From Sphingomonas sp. GM_Shp_1 (GTDB lineage Bacteria > Pseudomonadota > Alphaproteobacteria > Sphingomonadales > Sphingomonadaceae): a stretch of DNA of 64,000 nt. Of the stretch, positions 33,975 through 42,912 are shown one piece after another; position 1 is the stretch's first letter; every line of letters starts with the position of its first letter. The notes under the pieces are model-generated. The model worked only from the letters and a program-made list of their open reading frames with translations. It did not search any database and was not told where the DNA came from. The position numbers were made by a program, and so were the translations under genes. The stretch covers positions 83,909 through 147,908 of the forward strand of contig NZ_JALNUR010000006.1 in assembly GCF_026540895.1 (NCBI RefSeq). Direction: 5' to 3'.

Positions 33975-34740
33975 CTGTCAACTCCGCGACGAAATCATAG
34001 GCATCACCGCGATAGAAGGACTGGGTATATTCCACCGCCCGTCCATCGCGCAGAAATCCGCGCCGCTCGATCAACAGGCCCGCATGGCCCGGATCGACAT
34101 TCAGCATCTTGGCATGGTCCGCCCCGAACGGCACCGCGCGCAGGCGTTGCAGCGCGCGCACCGGTCGGTGTCCCGCCCGATCCAGCGCGGCGTAGAGCGA
34201 GCGGTCGACCGCCTCGATCGACGGGAGCGCGAAACCGGCGATGGTCGAAACCTCGACCGCCATCGGCACCTCGTCGGCGAAGCGCACGCGCTGGAACCGA
34301 TAGACCGGCGCGCCCGGCGACAGGCCCAGCGACAGCGCTTCCTCCGGCGTGACCGTACCCGGCGCGCGGCTGACCCACTGGCTGCTCGGCGTGCGCCCGC
34401 GCGCGATCATGTCCTCGGAGAAGGAGGACAGCTTGGAGAAGCTCTTCTCGACACGCCCGGCGACGAAGGTGCCCGCGCCGCGCCGCCGCGTCAGCAGCCC
34501 TTCCTCGACCAGACCACCGATCGCCTTCCTCACCGTGATCCGCGACACGTCATATTCGATCGCCAGATCGCGCTCGGCCGGGATGGCATCGTCCTCCGCC
34601 AGCACATTGCCGTTGATCGCGTCGCGCAACAGCTGCTGAAGCTGAAGGTATAACGGCGCGGGGTTCCCCTTTCGGAAGGAGCCGACCTGCGCCGAAAATG
34701 TCATGGCCGTGCCATCCCCCTTTGCCTGGGCGTCACTCAT
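33967..34740 (-). CDS. GntR/UTRA-family regulator of the GlcNAc operon (NagR/NagQ-like)
   Basis: The 257-residue protein has a GntR winged helix (PLYLQLQQLLRDAING, IPAERDLAIEYDVSRITVRKAI) and a UTRA effector domain (about residues 95-250). This HutC/NagR class senses GlcN-6-P or GlcNAc-6-P and represses amino-sugar genes. It is the first regulator in the operon, overlaps the deaminase gene by 8 nt and likely controls its own promoter at 34794-34807 and the divergent receptor. A start at ATG 34704 is possible; neither has an ideal ribosome site. Confidence 0.92.
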   Translation of the reverse strand: MSDAQAKGDGTAMTFSAQVGSFRKGNPAPLYLQLQQLLRDAINGNVLAEDDAIPAERDLAIEYDVSRITVRKAIGGLVEEGLLTRRRGAGTFVAGRVEKSFSKLSSFSEDMIARGRTPSSQWVSRAPGTVTPEEALSLGLSPGAPVYRFQRVRFADEVPMAVEVSTIAGFALPSIEAVDRSLYAALDRAGHRPVRALQRLRAVPFGADHAKMLNVDPGHAGLLIERRGFLRDGRAVEYTQSFYRGDAYDFVAELTDV

Positions 34741-34793
34741 GCCACGCCCCGCTTCGCCACTTGATCTATCGCAGCCCTACCGGTCGGGCAATA

Positions 34794-34807
34794 GGTATTA
34801 TATTTGG
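34794..34807 (-). promoter_or_regulatory. Candidate promoter and operator of the GlcNAc operon
   Basis: On the minus strand a perfect TATAAT (complement of 34797-34802) lies 57 nt before the regulator ATG, inside the AT-rich 80-nt gap between cutC and gntR. No good -35 is present, so activation or repression by a bound protein is likely. On the plus strand GGTATTATATTTGG has a GGTATT half-site that resembles the TGGTAT halves of NagR/NagQ-type operators. Confidence 0.4.
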
Positions 34808-34820
34808 CATACATTGGATT

Positions 34821-35576
34821 TCATTTCCTCCTGATGGCCTGTCGTAGCGCCGCGATCCGCGCGGGGTCGGTTCGTCGTCGGGGGCCCGATGCGAAGCCCA
34901 TCGCCTCGACCCGCGAATCCCCCCAGGGCTCGCGCATGCTGGCGGAGGCGTGGACCGCATCGACCCCGGTCCGGGCGATCAGTTGCGCCGCATTGTCCGC
35001 CGACACGCCCGATCCCGCGATGATCGCCACGCGCCCGCCGGCCGCCGCGACCATGTCCGCGATGACCGCCGCGCCCTGCTCCGCCGTCGCTGCGCCGCCC
35101 GAGGTCAGCACATGGTCATAGCCCAGTCGCGCCACCGCCTCGACCGCCGCGACGGGGTCCGCGACCAGATCGATAGCGCGGTGGAGCACGATCGCGACGC
35201 CCTTCGCCGCATCCCGCCAACGCGCCAATATGTCGAGGTCCAGTTGCCGGTCGTCCGCCATCGCGCCGACCACGACGCCCGCAACGCCTTGCGCCACCAT
35301 GCGCTCGATTTCCGCCGTCGCCAGAGCGACATCGCGCTCGTCGTACCGGAAATCGCCATCGCGCGGACGCACCATGGCATGGACCGGCACACCGGACTCG
35401 ACCGCACAGGCGACCAGGGCCGCCGACGGAGTGAGCCCACCCAGCGCCAGCGCCCCGCACAGCTCGATCCGGTCGCCGCCGGCCGCCGCGACGGCGGCCA
35501 CGCCATCGGCATCGTCGACGCAAATCTCCAACAGCGTCGACCCAATTCGGGACGGTGGTATCGCCATGGCCTGCAT
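34821..35576 (-). CDS. cutC: CutC family protein
   Basis: The 251-residue TIM-barrel protein has the CutC signatures LEICVDDADGVAAVAAAG, RIELCGALALGGLTPS and VHAMVRPR, and ends with VDAVHASASM. It was named for copper homeostasis, but that role is disputed. CutC proteins recur beside amino-sugar catabolism genes and here the gene heads the GlcNAc operon strand, 80 nt before the regulator. That context suggests a role with amino sugars, which is inference. Start ATG at 35576 or 35567 is possible: GGGGG sits suitably only for the latter. Confidence 0.88.
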   Translation of the reverse strand: MQAMAIPPSRIGSTLLEICVDDADGVAAVAAAGGDRIELCGALALGGLTPSAALVACAVESGVPVHAMVRPRDGDFRYDERDVALATAEIERMVAQGVAGVVVGAMADDRQLDLDILARWRDAAKGVAIVLHRAIDLVADPVAAVEAVARLGYDHVLTSGGAATAEQGAAVIADMVAAAGGRVAIIAGSGVSADNAAQLIARTGVDAVHASASMREPWGDSRVEAMGFASGPRRRTDPARIAALRQAIRRK

Positions 35577-35712
35577 CCCCCAAGTCTCTTCTCTACGGCC
35601 GCTCCGCCCCTGACACGGCGAACGCCGGGATTCCGTCATTTAAGCAGCACGGGACGCGATGCGCCAGCATAATGGTCCCATGAACCAAACGTCACATTTT
35701 TCCCGTTTACGG

Positions 35713-35796
35713 ACCAATGTCATTTTGGTTACAAGTTGGTGTCTCGAGCATACTGTATAAAAAAGATGCCGACGGGAGGAAGCCATCCACCTCCCG
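35713..35796 (+). promoter_or_regulatory. Leader of the second TonB receptor: operator-like palindrome and hairpin
   Basis: ACCAA (35713-35717) and TTGGT (35725-35729) are separated by 7 nt. An AT-rich stretch with TACTGT and TATAAA (35751-35761) is promoter-like but has no well-placed -35. Downstream, CGGGAGG (35773-35779) and CCTCCCG (35790-35796) form a 7-bp hairpin in the leader. The region is divergent with cutC and so may serve both genes. Confidence 0.4.
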
Positions 35797-35854
35797 ACCC
35801 GAGGATCGACAAGGCTTCGCGAGATGGCGCGACAGCAATTGGGGGGATTTCAGC

Positions 35855-38671
35855 GTGTTGAGCTTTCGTAGCATCATCCTGACCGCGACCGCACTCGCGG
35901 GTATCCAGGGCACCGCCTTCGCACAGACCACCGGCCAGACCGCCGACGCACCGACGCAGACCGCGCTGGGCAGCGATCAGTCGGATAGCAGCGGCGACGT
36001 CGTCGTCACCGGCATCCGCAGCAGCCTTCGCAACGCCATCAACGTCAAGCGCGAGGCCAACGCCGTCGTCGACGTGATCACCGCCGAGGACGTGGGCAAG
36101 TTCCCCGACCGCAACGTCGCGGAATCGCTGTCGCACATCCCGGGCGTCAGCATCGACCGCCGCTTCGGCGAGGGCGAGAAGGTCGCCATCCTGGGTACCG
36201 ACCCCGCGCTCAACCGCATGCTGCTCGATGGCCACGCGCTCGCCTCGGCCGACTGGGGCGGCAACGACAACGACCCGTCCAGCCGTACCTTCAACTATTC
36301 GCTGCTCGCCCCCGAACTGGTCGACCGGCTCGAAGTCTACAAGTCGCCCGAGCCGCGCATCGAGGAAGGCAGCCTGGGCGGCACGGTCATCGTGCGCACC
36401 CGTCGTCCGCTCGACCTCGACCCCAACTCGGTCTTCGCCTCGGGTGGCTATTCGTACAATGACCGTTCCGAAAAGGGCAATGTCCGCGCCTCGGGCCTGT
36501 ATAGCTGGCACAACCAGGCCGACAATTTCGGCTTCCTGGTCGCCGCCACCTATGACCGTCAGAGCCTGACCCGCGCGGGTGTCGAGTTTTTCGGCTATGA
36601 GCGAGGCGACGAGCGCTTCTTCCAGACGCAGAAGAATGCGAACGGCGACACGCTGCGCGGGGCCGATGGTCGTCCGCTGCTGATCAACGACGCCAGCGGC
36701 CAGCCGCTGCTGAAGAACACCAATGCCACGGTCACCGGCGGCACGCGCCAGGATCTGGCCAATGCCTATCTGCCCTTCGGCATCAACTATGCCTATTTCC
36801 AGCAGACCCGCGAGCGCGCCAGCGTGTCGGGCACGATCCAGTATCGCCCGGCCGACAATCTGACGCTGACCCTCAACGGGCTGCACATCGACGGCAACTA
36901 CAACAATTACAGCCAGTCGATGTACACCATCCCCGGTGCCTGGACCGGCGACGTGCTTCAGACCGCCAATGTCAGCAACGGCACGGTCAACTCGGCCAGC
37001 TTCGGCGCGGCCAACAGCCAGTCGTCGCAGCTCGACACTTTGGTCCGCAAGACCAAGCTGAAGACCGACAACCTCAACTTCTTCGCCGATTGGGAAGGCG
37101 ATGACGGCGCCAAGATCAGCTTCGCGGGCGGCTGGTCGCGCGCGGTCGGCGGCCGCAATCCCGAATATCTGTTCAACGTGCAGACCAGGCTGCCGTTCAG
37201 CTATGCGTTCGGGCCGAAGTCGGCGACGGTGAATTATGTCGGCGATCCGACCAACCCCGCCAATTACTTCACCAACCCGAACAACAATGACGCCACGATC
37301 GAGGGCCGCCCGGTCATCGTCAACGGCCAGCCGCTGAACGCCGCGCAGATCGGCGGGCTGGATTACAGCGTCACCACCGACCGCGACATTTACGGCGGCT
37401 ATGACGCGACCATCCCGGTCGAGTTCGGCCCCTTCACCCAGATCCTGCTGGGCAGCCGCGTGACCGACCACGTCAACCGGCTCGATGCGCGCGGCATCAA
37501 CACCTATATGACGACCTCGGTGACCGCGGACAAACTGGGCGTGCCCACGCTGGTCACGCCGGGCGGCGTGTTCGACGGGACCGGCGGTTCCGGCAATGCG
37601 ACCCAGTATCTGAACCTGCCCGACCAGGCGGTGATCGACATCCTGTCCAAGGCGATCAACAGCCCGCTGGTCAACAAGATCGGTGCCTCCACCCGCGTGC
37701 GCGAAACGGTCATGGCGTCCTATATCCAGGCGAATTTCGACCAGGGCGGCCTGCGCGGCAATATCGGTGGTCGTCTGGTCTATACCCGCGACCAGTCCCG
37801 CTATGCGGTGACGCAGAGCAATCTCGCCAATCCGGTGCCGGTGCCCACCACCACCACCACCGACTATTTGAAGTTTCTGCCCAGCGTGAACCTCGCCTAT
37901 TCGATCACCCCGCAGGTGATCGTGCGCGGTGCGGTGGCGCGGGTGATCTCGCGTCCGCGCTATGAGGATCTGGCGGCATCGCTGTCGCTCAACAACGTCA
38001 CCCTCGACGGCGGCGGCGGCAATCCGAACCTGAAGCCGTATGAGTCGACCAATTACGAACTGACGGCGGAATGGTATCCGCGTTCGGGCACGTTGCTGGC
38101 GGTCGAGCTGTTCCGTCGCGACATCTCGAACTACATCATCAACACGCGCACCAATGCGGTGTATTTCAACACGCTGGCGGGCGCGCTGACCACCTATAAC
38201 ATCAACCAGCCGATCAACGGCGGCAAGGCGACGGTCAACGGTGCGCTGGCGTCGGCCCAGACCGAAATCTGGGGCGGCTTCGGCATCCAGGCGAACTATT
38301 CCTATCAGGACAGCTCGACCTCGTCGGTCGACACGACGGGTGCGGCGCTCAACCTGCCCTATCTGTCGCGTCACACCGTCAACGTGATTCCGTATTTCGA
38401 AAGCGGGATCTTCCAGGCGCGCCTGAGCTACAATTACCGTTCGAGCTATTTCCGCACGATCGGTCGCCTGGGCTCGCGCGAGATGGTGGCGCCGTACAGC
38501 CAGCTCGACTTCTCGGCGGGCGTGAACCTGTCCAAGGAGATCACGCTGACCTTCAACGCCCAGAACCTGCTGGACGAGACCTATTACCAGTATAACGCGA
38601 CGCCGGATCGTCCGACCGCCTTCTACAAGAACGGCCGGACCTATTCCGCGGCCGTGGCGGTGCGGTTCTAA
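35855..38671 (+). CDS. TonB-dependent receptor for GlcNAc-containing oligosaccharides (TIGR01782 type)
   Basis: This 938-residue receptor has a signal peptide (MLSFRSIILTATALAGIQG, cut after AFAQ), a TonB-box-like GDVVVTGIRSSLRNA, a plug (DVGKFPDRNVAESLSHIPGVS, GTVIVRTRRPL) and a barrel ending YSAAVAVRF. The start is GTG at 35855 with GGGGGG 8 nt upstream; the frame is open to 35717, but that adds a non-secretory leader. It is divergent from the GlcNAc operon and so probably imports chitooligosaccharides or glycan fragments. The substrate is inferred from neighbours. A palindromic element and an intrinsic terminator follow. Confidence 0.93.
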   Translation: MLSFRSIILTATALAGIQGTAFAQTTGQTADAPTQTALGSDQSDSSGDVVVTGIRSSLRNAINVKREANAVVDVITAEDVGKFPDRNVAESLSHIPGVSIDRRFGEGEKVAILGTDPALNRMLLDGHALASADWGGNDNDPSSRTFNYSLLAPELVDRLEVYKSPEPRIEEGSLGGTVIVRTRRPLDLDPNSVFASGGYSYNDRSEKGNVRASGLYSWHNQADNFGFLVAATYDRQSLTRAGVEFFGYERGDERFFQTQKNANGDTLRGADGRPLLINDASGQPLLKNTNATVTGGTRQDLANAYLPFGINYAYFQQTRERASVSGTIQYRPADNLTLTLNGLHIDGNYNNYSQSMYTIPGAWTGDVLQTANVSNGTVNSASFGAANSQSSQLDTLVRKTKLKTDNLNFFADWEGDDGAKISFAGGWSRAVGGRNPEYLFNVQTRLPFSYAFGPKSATVNYVGDPTNPANYFTNPNNNDATIEGRPVIVNGQPLNAAQIGGLDYSVTTDRDIYGGYDATIPVEFGPFTQILLGSRVTDHVNRLDARGINTYMTTSVTADKLGVPTLVTPGGVFDGTGGSGNATQYLNLPDQAVIDILSKAINSPLVNKIGASTRVRETVMASYIQANFDQGGLRGNIGGRLVYTRDQSRYAVTQSNLANPVPVPTTTTTDYLKFLPSVNLAYSITPQVIVRGAVARVISRPRYEDLAASLSLNNVTLDGGGGNPNLKPYESTNYELTAEWYPRSGTLLAVELFRRDISNYIINTRTNAVYFNTLAGALTTYNINQPINGGKATVNGALASAQTEIWGGFGIQANYSYQDSSTSSVDTTGAALNLPYLSRHTVNVIPYFESGIFQARLSYNYRSSYFRTIGRLGSREMVAPYSQLDFSAGVNLSKEITLTFNAQNLLDETYYQYNATPDRPTAFYKNGRTYSAAVAVRF

Positions 38672-38683
38672 GTCCTTCTTCCT

Positions 38684-38787
38684 CCCCTCCCGCAGGCGGG
38701 AGGGGATCGAGGGGAGGGCATGAAGTCTCGCAGAGACTATCGCCTGCGGCCTTTCCCTCCCCCATCCCCTCCCGCTTGCGAGAGGGG
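38684..38787. repeat. Paired inverted palindromic element after the TonB receptor gene
   Basis: A perfect 10-bp hairpin, CCCCTCCCGC-AG-GCGGGAGGGG (38684-38705), is followed by GGGGAGGG and, after about 40 nt, by an inverted copy, CCCCTCCCGC-TT-GCGAGAGGGG (38766-38787, one mismatch). The spacer has small stems. With the terminator at 38820 this fills most of the 298-nt gap; the remaining bases to 38969 show only the ribosome site of the next gene. Confidence 0.7.
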
Positions 38788-38819
38788 CGTGAGACACACG
38801 AAGTTCGGTTCATCGAAAC

Positions 38820-38852
38820 AGCCCGTCGTTCCTCAGGATCGGCGGGCTTTTT
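38820..38852 (+). terminator. Rho-independent terminator
   Basis: AGCCCGTCG pairs with CGGCGGGCT (9 bp with one G-T pair) around an 11-nt loop, followed by five T. It is the likely end of the receptor transcript. Confidence 0.75.
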
Positions 38853-38969
38853 CCTTGCCCATGACTTGAACCGGTCACGAAACTGCTTTGCCTCTGTCAC
38901 CGATCTGCGATGCGGGCGTAACAGATGACGGGCATGACAGCATCGACGCCCAAGCGTGGGGGAACGCCG

Positions 38970-39854
38970 ATGCCGATGACCAGCATTCCGATCGATGGCG
39001 CATTGCACGAAGACGCCGCCATTCTCGACTTCATTCCGCGTGCGCCGGTCACGCCGGAGCCGGAAGGCAATGAACGCCGCCGTTATCGCACCATCTGGAT
39101 CTCGGATGTCCATCTCGGCACGCGCGGCTGCAATGCCGAGATGCTGATCGACTTTCTCGACCATGTCGACAGCGAGACCATGTATCTGGTCGGCGACATG
39201 ATCGACGGCTGGCGGCTGAAGAAGAAATTCTACTGGCCCGCCGCGCACAACGACGTGGTCTGGCGGCTGCTGAAGCGCGCCAAGCGCGGCACCCGCGTCG
39301 TCTATATCCCCGGCAATCACGACGAGATTTTCCGCCAGTTCACCGGCATGGATTTCGGCGGCATCGCCATCTGTCGCAAGGCGATCCACGAGACGGCGGA
39401 CGGTCGCCGCCTGCTGATCCTGCATGGCGACGAGTTCGACGCGATCACCCTCGCCCATCGCTGGCTCGCCCATGTCGGCGACTTCGCCTATACCGCGCTG
39501 ATGGAGGTGAACCGCTGGGTCAACATCGTCCGCCGGTGGATGAAGCGCCCCTATTGGTCGCTGTCCAAGCACGCCAAGGCCAAGGTGAAGAACGCCGTCG
39601 CCTTCATCTCGCATTTCGAGGAGGTCGTCGCCCATGCGGCGGGCGCGCGCGGCGTCGATGGCGTAGTGTGCGGCCATATCCACACCGCCGAGATCCGCGA
39701 CATCAACGGCGTCACCTATTATAATGACGGCGACTGGGTGGAGGGCTGCACCGCGCTGGTCGAGCATTTCGACGGCACGATGGAAATCCTTCACTGGGGC
39801 GACGAGATGGAGGCGCGGCGCAATCTGCCGACGGTCGCCGCCATCGCCGCCTGA
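38970..39854 (+). CDS. LpxH-like metallophosphoesterase (UDP-2,3-diacylglucosamine diphosphatase family)
   Basis: The 294-residue calcineurin-fold protein has the metal motifs DVHLG, GDMIDG, GNHDE, HGDEFD and GHIHTAE of COG2908. Relatives cleave the pyrophosphate of UDP-2,3-diacyl-GlcN in lipid A synthesis. The LpxH identity is plausible but an N-terminal extension of about 40 residues and the adjoining glycosyltransferase gene suggest a sphingomonad variant, perhaps for another lipid sugar. The start ATG at 38970 is chosen because GGGGGAA lies 6 nt upstream; ATG at 38925 has none. The glycosyltransferase gene begins 20 nt after its stop. Confidence 0.85.
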   Translation: MPMTSIPIDGALHEDAAILDFIPRAPVTPEPEGNERRRYRTIWISDVHLGTRGCNAEMLIDFLDHVDSETMYLVGDMIDGWRLKKKFYWPAAHNDVVWRLLKRAKRGTRVVYIPGNHDEIFRQFTGMDFGGIAICRKAIHETADGRRLLILHGDEFDAITLAHRWLAHVGDFAYTALMEVNRWVNIVRRWMKRPYWSLSKHAKAKVKNAVAFISHFEEVVAHAAGARGVDGVVCGHIHTAEIRDINGVTYYNDGDWVEGCTALVEHFDGTMEILHWGDEMEARRNLPTVAAIAA

Positions 39855-39874
39855 ACGAGAGGGACGGACGGGTC

Positions 39875-40903
39875 ATGCGCATCGCGATCGTCACCGACGC
39901 CTGGTCGCCGCAGGTGAACGGCGTGGTCCGCACGCTGCAATCGGTGGCGGCGGAGTTGCGCTCGATGGGGCATGACCTGTCGATCGTCTCGCCCGATCTT
40001 TATGCCTCGGTGCCCTGCCCCACCTATCCCGAAATCCGCCTGGCGCTGCCCAGGCCGGGCGAGGTCGGGCGGACGCTGGCGGCGTTCCAGCCCGACGCGG
40101 TCCATATCGCGACCGAGGGGCCGCTGGGGCTGTCGGCACGCCGCTGGTGCCTGAGCCGGGGGCTGCCCTTCACGACCGCCTATCACACCCAGTTCCCCGA
40201 ATATGTCGCGGCACGCATCCGGGCGGTCAGCCCCGAATTGGTGTGGCGCTATGTCCGCTGGTTCCACGCGCCCTCCGCCGCCATCCTCGCCTCGACGCCC
40301 AGCGTGGCGCGGGCGCTGGCGGCGCATGGCCTGCCGCAAAGCCGCCATTGGGGGCGCGGCGTCGATACCGGCCTGTTCCGCCCCGATGGTCCGTGCGACG
40401 CCTTCGTCCGCGCTTTGCCGGGCCCGGTGCAGCTTTATGCGGGCCGGGTCGCGGTGGAAAAGAACATCGCCGCCTTCCTCGCGACCGATATAGCGGGGTC
40501 GAAGGTCGTGGTCGGCGACGGCCCGGCGCGCGCGGCCCTGGCGGCGGAATATCCGCAAGTGCACTTCCTGGGCGCGAAGTTCGGCGAGGATCTGGCGGCG
40601 ATCTACCGCGCGGCGGATGTCTTCGTCTTTCCGAGCCGGACCGACACCTTCGGACTGGTGATGATCGAGGCGCTGGCGTGCGGCACGCCCGTCGCCGCCC
40701 TGCCGGTGCAGGGTCCGCTCGATGTGCTGAACCCCGAAGTCGGGGTGATGGACGAGGCGCTGGATCAGGCGATCGCCAAAGCCCTGACGCTCGATCGCGG
40801 GACATGTGCGGCGTACGGCCAAAGCTTCACCTGGCGGGCGAGCGCCGAACAGTTTCTGGCTGCACTCGCTCCCATCGACCAAAGCCTGCGCGCGGCGGCG
40901 TAA
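39875..40903 (+). CDS. GT4 family glycosyltransferase (mannosyl/glycolipid type)
   Basis: The 342-residue GT-B enzyme starts MRIAIVTDAWSPQVNGVVRT, the pattern of alpha-mannosyltransferases and SQD2-like glycolipid synthases, and has FVFPSRTDTFGLVMIEALACGTPV as the nucleotide-sugar donor site. It has no membrane segment but may bind the membrane surface. It is in an apparent operon with the LpxH-like gene (20 nt apart), which fits a role in glycolipid or lipid A-related modification. The acceptor is unknown. Confidence 0.9.
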   Translation: MRIAIVTDAWSPQVNGVVRTLQSVAAELRSMGHDLSIVSPDLYASVPCPTYPEIRLALPRPGEVGRTLAAFQPDAVHIATEGPLGLSARRWCLSRGLPFTTAYHTQFPEYVAARIRAVSPELVWRYVRWFHAPSAAILASTPSVARALAAHGLPQSRHWGRGVDTGLFRPDGPCDAFVRALPGPVQLYAGRVAVEKNIAAFLATDIAGSKVVVGDGPARAALAAEYPQVHFLGAKFGEDLAAIYRAADVFVFPSRTDTFGLVMIEALACGTPVAALPVQGPLDVLNPEVGVMDEALDQAIAKALTLDRGTCAAYGQSFTWRASAEQFLAALAPIDQSLRAAA

Positions 40904-40905
40904 AT

Positions 40906-41034
40906 CTCCTCCCCGGCACGGGGAGGTGGCAGGCCGAAGGCCTGACGGAGGGGGGCTTCCACACAGGTCGTCCTCCGCCGCACGCCCCCTCCACCAGCCT
41001 GCCGCTGGTTCCCCTCCCCGTGCCGGGGAGGACC
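40906..41034. repeat. Paired inverted palindromic element between GT4 and antiporter genes
   Basis: The left copy starts with CCTCCCC-GGCAC-GGGGAGG (40908-40926) then CAGGCC-GAA-GGCCTG. The right copy, inverted, has ACCAGC-CTGCC-GCTGGT (40993-41009) then CCTCCCC-GTGCC-GGGGAGG (41013-41031). It has the same plan as the element at 19143-19267, with different variable stems. Confidence 0.75.
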
Positions 41035-41049
41035 CCCCATCACCCCGAA

Positions 41050-41099
41050 AACCCGTTTAACGGGTTGAACCACCCTTACCGCCCATGTCATTCATGGGC
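41050..41099 (+). promoter_or_regulatory. Two palindromes upstream of the antiporter gene
   Basis: AACCCGTT-T-AACGGGTT (41050-41066) is a perfect 8-bp-arm palindrome, and GCCCATG-TCATT-CATGGGC (41081-41099) has 7-bp arms. Both lie 100-150 nt before the antiporter start; either may be an operator or RNA hairpin. Confidence 0.35.
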
Positions 41100-41201
41100 C
41101 TCGCGCGATTCGGTGCGGGTTAGGCCCGCCTGTCGCTGATCCTTCGGTCGTGCCGCTCGTCGCCATGGCCGCTCCAACCGCTGCACCCGAAAGGTCCCCG
41201 A

Positions 41202-42833
41202 TTGGACGTCATTACGCTCAGCCTGTTTCTTCTGCTCGCCGTGGTGTTGAGCGGCGTCATCTCGCGCCTGTTGCCCTCGGCGCTGCCACGCCCGCTGGTG
41301 CAGATCGCGCTGGGCGCGGTGATCGGGGGCATCGCGCAGATCCGGGTGGAGCTCGATCCCGAAATATTCTTCCTGCTGTTCGTGCCGCCGCTCCTCTTCC
41401 TCGACGGCTGGCGCATTCCGAAGGACGAGCTGTTTCGCGACGCTGGCGCGGTGCTGGGACTGGCGCTGGGGCTGGTGTTCCTGACGGTGCTGGGCATGGG
41501 GCTGTTCATCCACTGGATGATCCCCGCCATGCCCTATGCGGTCGCCTTCGCGCTCGCCGCCGTGGTGTCGCCGACCGACCCGATCGCGGTGTCCGCCATC
41601 GCGCAGAAGGCGCCGATCCCCAAGCGGATGATGCACATTCTGGAGGGCGAATCGCTGCTCAACGATGCGTCGGGTCTCGTCTGCCTGCGCTTCGCGGTGG
41701 CGGCGGCGCTGACGGGGACGTTTTCGCTGACCGGCGCGGGCCTGACCTTCCTGTGGATGGCGGTGTCGGGCGTCGGCCTGGGCGTCGCGATCGCCTGGGG
41801 CACGATCACCGCCAAGGGGCTGTTCGCGCGCCGTTTCGGCGATGACAGCGGGTCGAACATCCTGGTCAGCCTGTTGATCCCCTTTGCCGCCTATCTGGTC
41901 GCCGAGCATATCGAAAGCTCGGGCGTGCTGGCGGCGGCGGCGGCGGGTATCGCCATGTCCTTCACCAATGTCTCCTCCGGGGCCAAGGCCGCTACCCGCA
42001 TCCGGCGGCAGGCGGTGTGGGACATGCTGCAATTCACCCTGAACGGCATCATCTTCGTGCTGCTCGGCGAGCAATTGCCGCAGGTGTTCGCGGGCGCACG
42101 CGACACGGTGATGCTGACCGGGCATGACAGCGTCTGGTGGCTGGGCCTGTACGTGCTGGCGATCGTCGCGGGGCTGGCGGCTTTGCGCTTCGCCTGGACC
42201 TGGGTGGCGTTGCGCCTGACCCTGTTCCGCCAGCGGCATCTGCCCAACCCGACCAGCCCGCCGCGCCGGATCATCACCGCCATGTCGGTGGCCGGCGCGC
42301 GTGGCGCGATCACGCTGGCGGGTGCGCTGACCCTGCCGCTGACCCTGACCGACGGCGCGCCCTTTCCGGCGCGCGACCTGGTGATCTTCCTGGCGTGCGG
42401 GGTGATCCTGTCCTCGCTGATCATCGCCAGCCTGACCCTGCCGTTGTTGTTGCGCGGGCTCGCCTTGCCTACCGAGGACGGGGCTAGCGAAATCGATCGC
42501 ACCCGCGTCGCCGCCGCCAAGGCCGCCATCGCCGAACTGGAGCGGCTCCAGCACGAAATGGCGGAGGGGCGCGACGATGCCGACCAATATGTCGAGATCG
42601 CCTCGCGCCTGATGGACGGCTATCGCAGTCGGATCGACACGCTGGAAGGCGACTTCGATCCCGATGCCAAGCGTTTCGAAGAGGTCGAGCGCAAGATGCG
42701 CCTCGCCGCGATCCGCGCCGAGCGGCGGGTGGTGTTCGAAATGCTCAATGCGCGGATGATCGGCTCCGGCACGGCACAGAAACTGGGGCGTGAACTCGAC
42801 CTGATCGACACGCGCCTCTCCGCGCAAAGCTGA
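41202..42833 (+). CDS. CPA1-family Na+/H+ antiporter
   Basis: This 543-residue protein has about 12 membrane segments and CPA1 motifs: LLFVPPLLFLDGW, AAVVSPTDPIAVSAI and the catalytic ND pair in EGESLLNDASGLV. A cytoplasmic tail of about 120 residues contains helical charged sequence and an E/R-rich coiled stretch. It should exchange Na+ (or K+) for H+ in the inner membrane for pH and salt homeostasis. The TTG start has AAAGG 7 nt upstream; the hydrophobic N-terminus fits this start. It is a single gene. Confidence 0.92.
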   Translation: MDVITLSLFLLLAVVLSGVISRLLPSALPRPLVQIALGAVIGGIAQIRVELDPEIFFLLFVPPLLFLDGWRIPKDELFRDAGAVLGLALGLVFLTVLGMGLFIHWMIPAMPYAVAFALAAVVSPTDPIAVSAIAQKAPIPKRMMHILEGESLLNDASGLVCLRFAVAAALTGTFSLTGAGLTFLWMAVSGVGLGVAIAWGTITAKGLFARRFGDDSGSNILVSLLIPFAAYLVAEHIESSGVLAAAAAGIAMSFTNVSSGAKAATRIRRQAVWDMLQFTLNGIIFVLLGEQLPQVFAGARDTVMLTGHDSVWWLGLYVLAIVAGLAALRFAWTWVALRLTLFRQRHLPNPTSPPRRIITAMSVAGARGAITLAGALTLPLTLTDGAPFPARDLVIFLACGVILSSLIIASLTLPLLLRGLALPTEDGASEIDRTRVAAAKAAIAELERLQHEMAEGRDDADQYVEIASRLMDGYRSRIDTLEGDFDPDAKRFEEVERKMRLAAIRAERRVVFEMLNARMIGSGTAQKLGRELDLIDTRLSAQS

Positions 42834-42912
42834 CACCGCCGTCATCTTTGCGCTTGCGCGGTCGCGAAAATTATCGTGTCTCGCCAACGGGCTTTTGCAT
42901 CGGGGGGATGGG

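Noticed and set aside
35729..38797. Open frame of 1022 codons on the minus strand
   Set aside because: It is antisense to the second TonB receptor gene, whose signal, plug and barrel are clear; the product is Arg/Gly-rich low-complexity sequence typical of GC-rich antisense frames.
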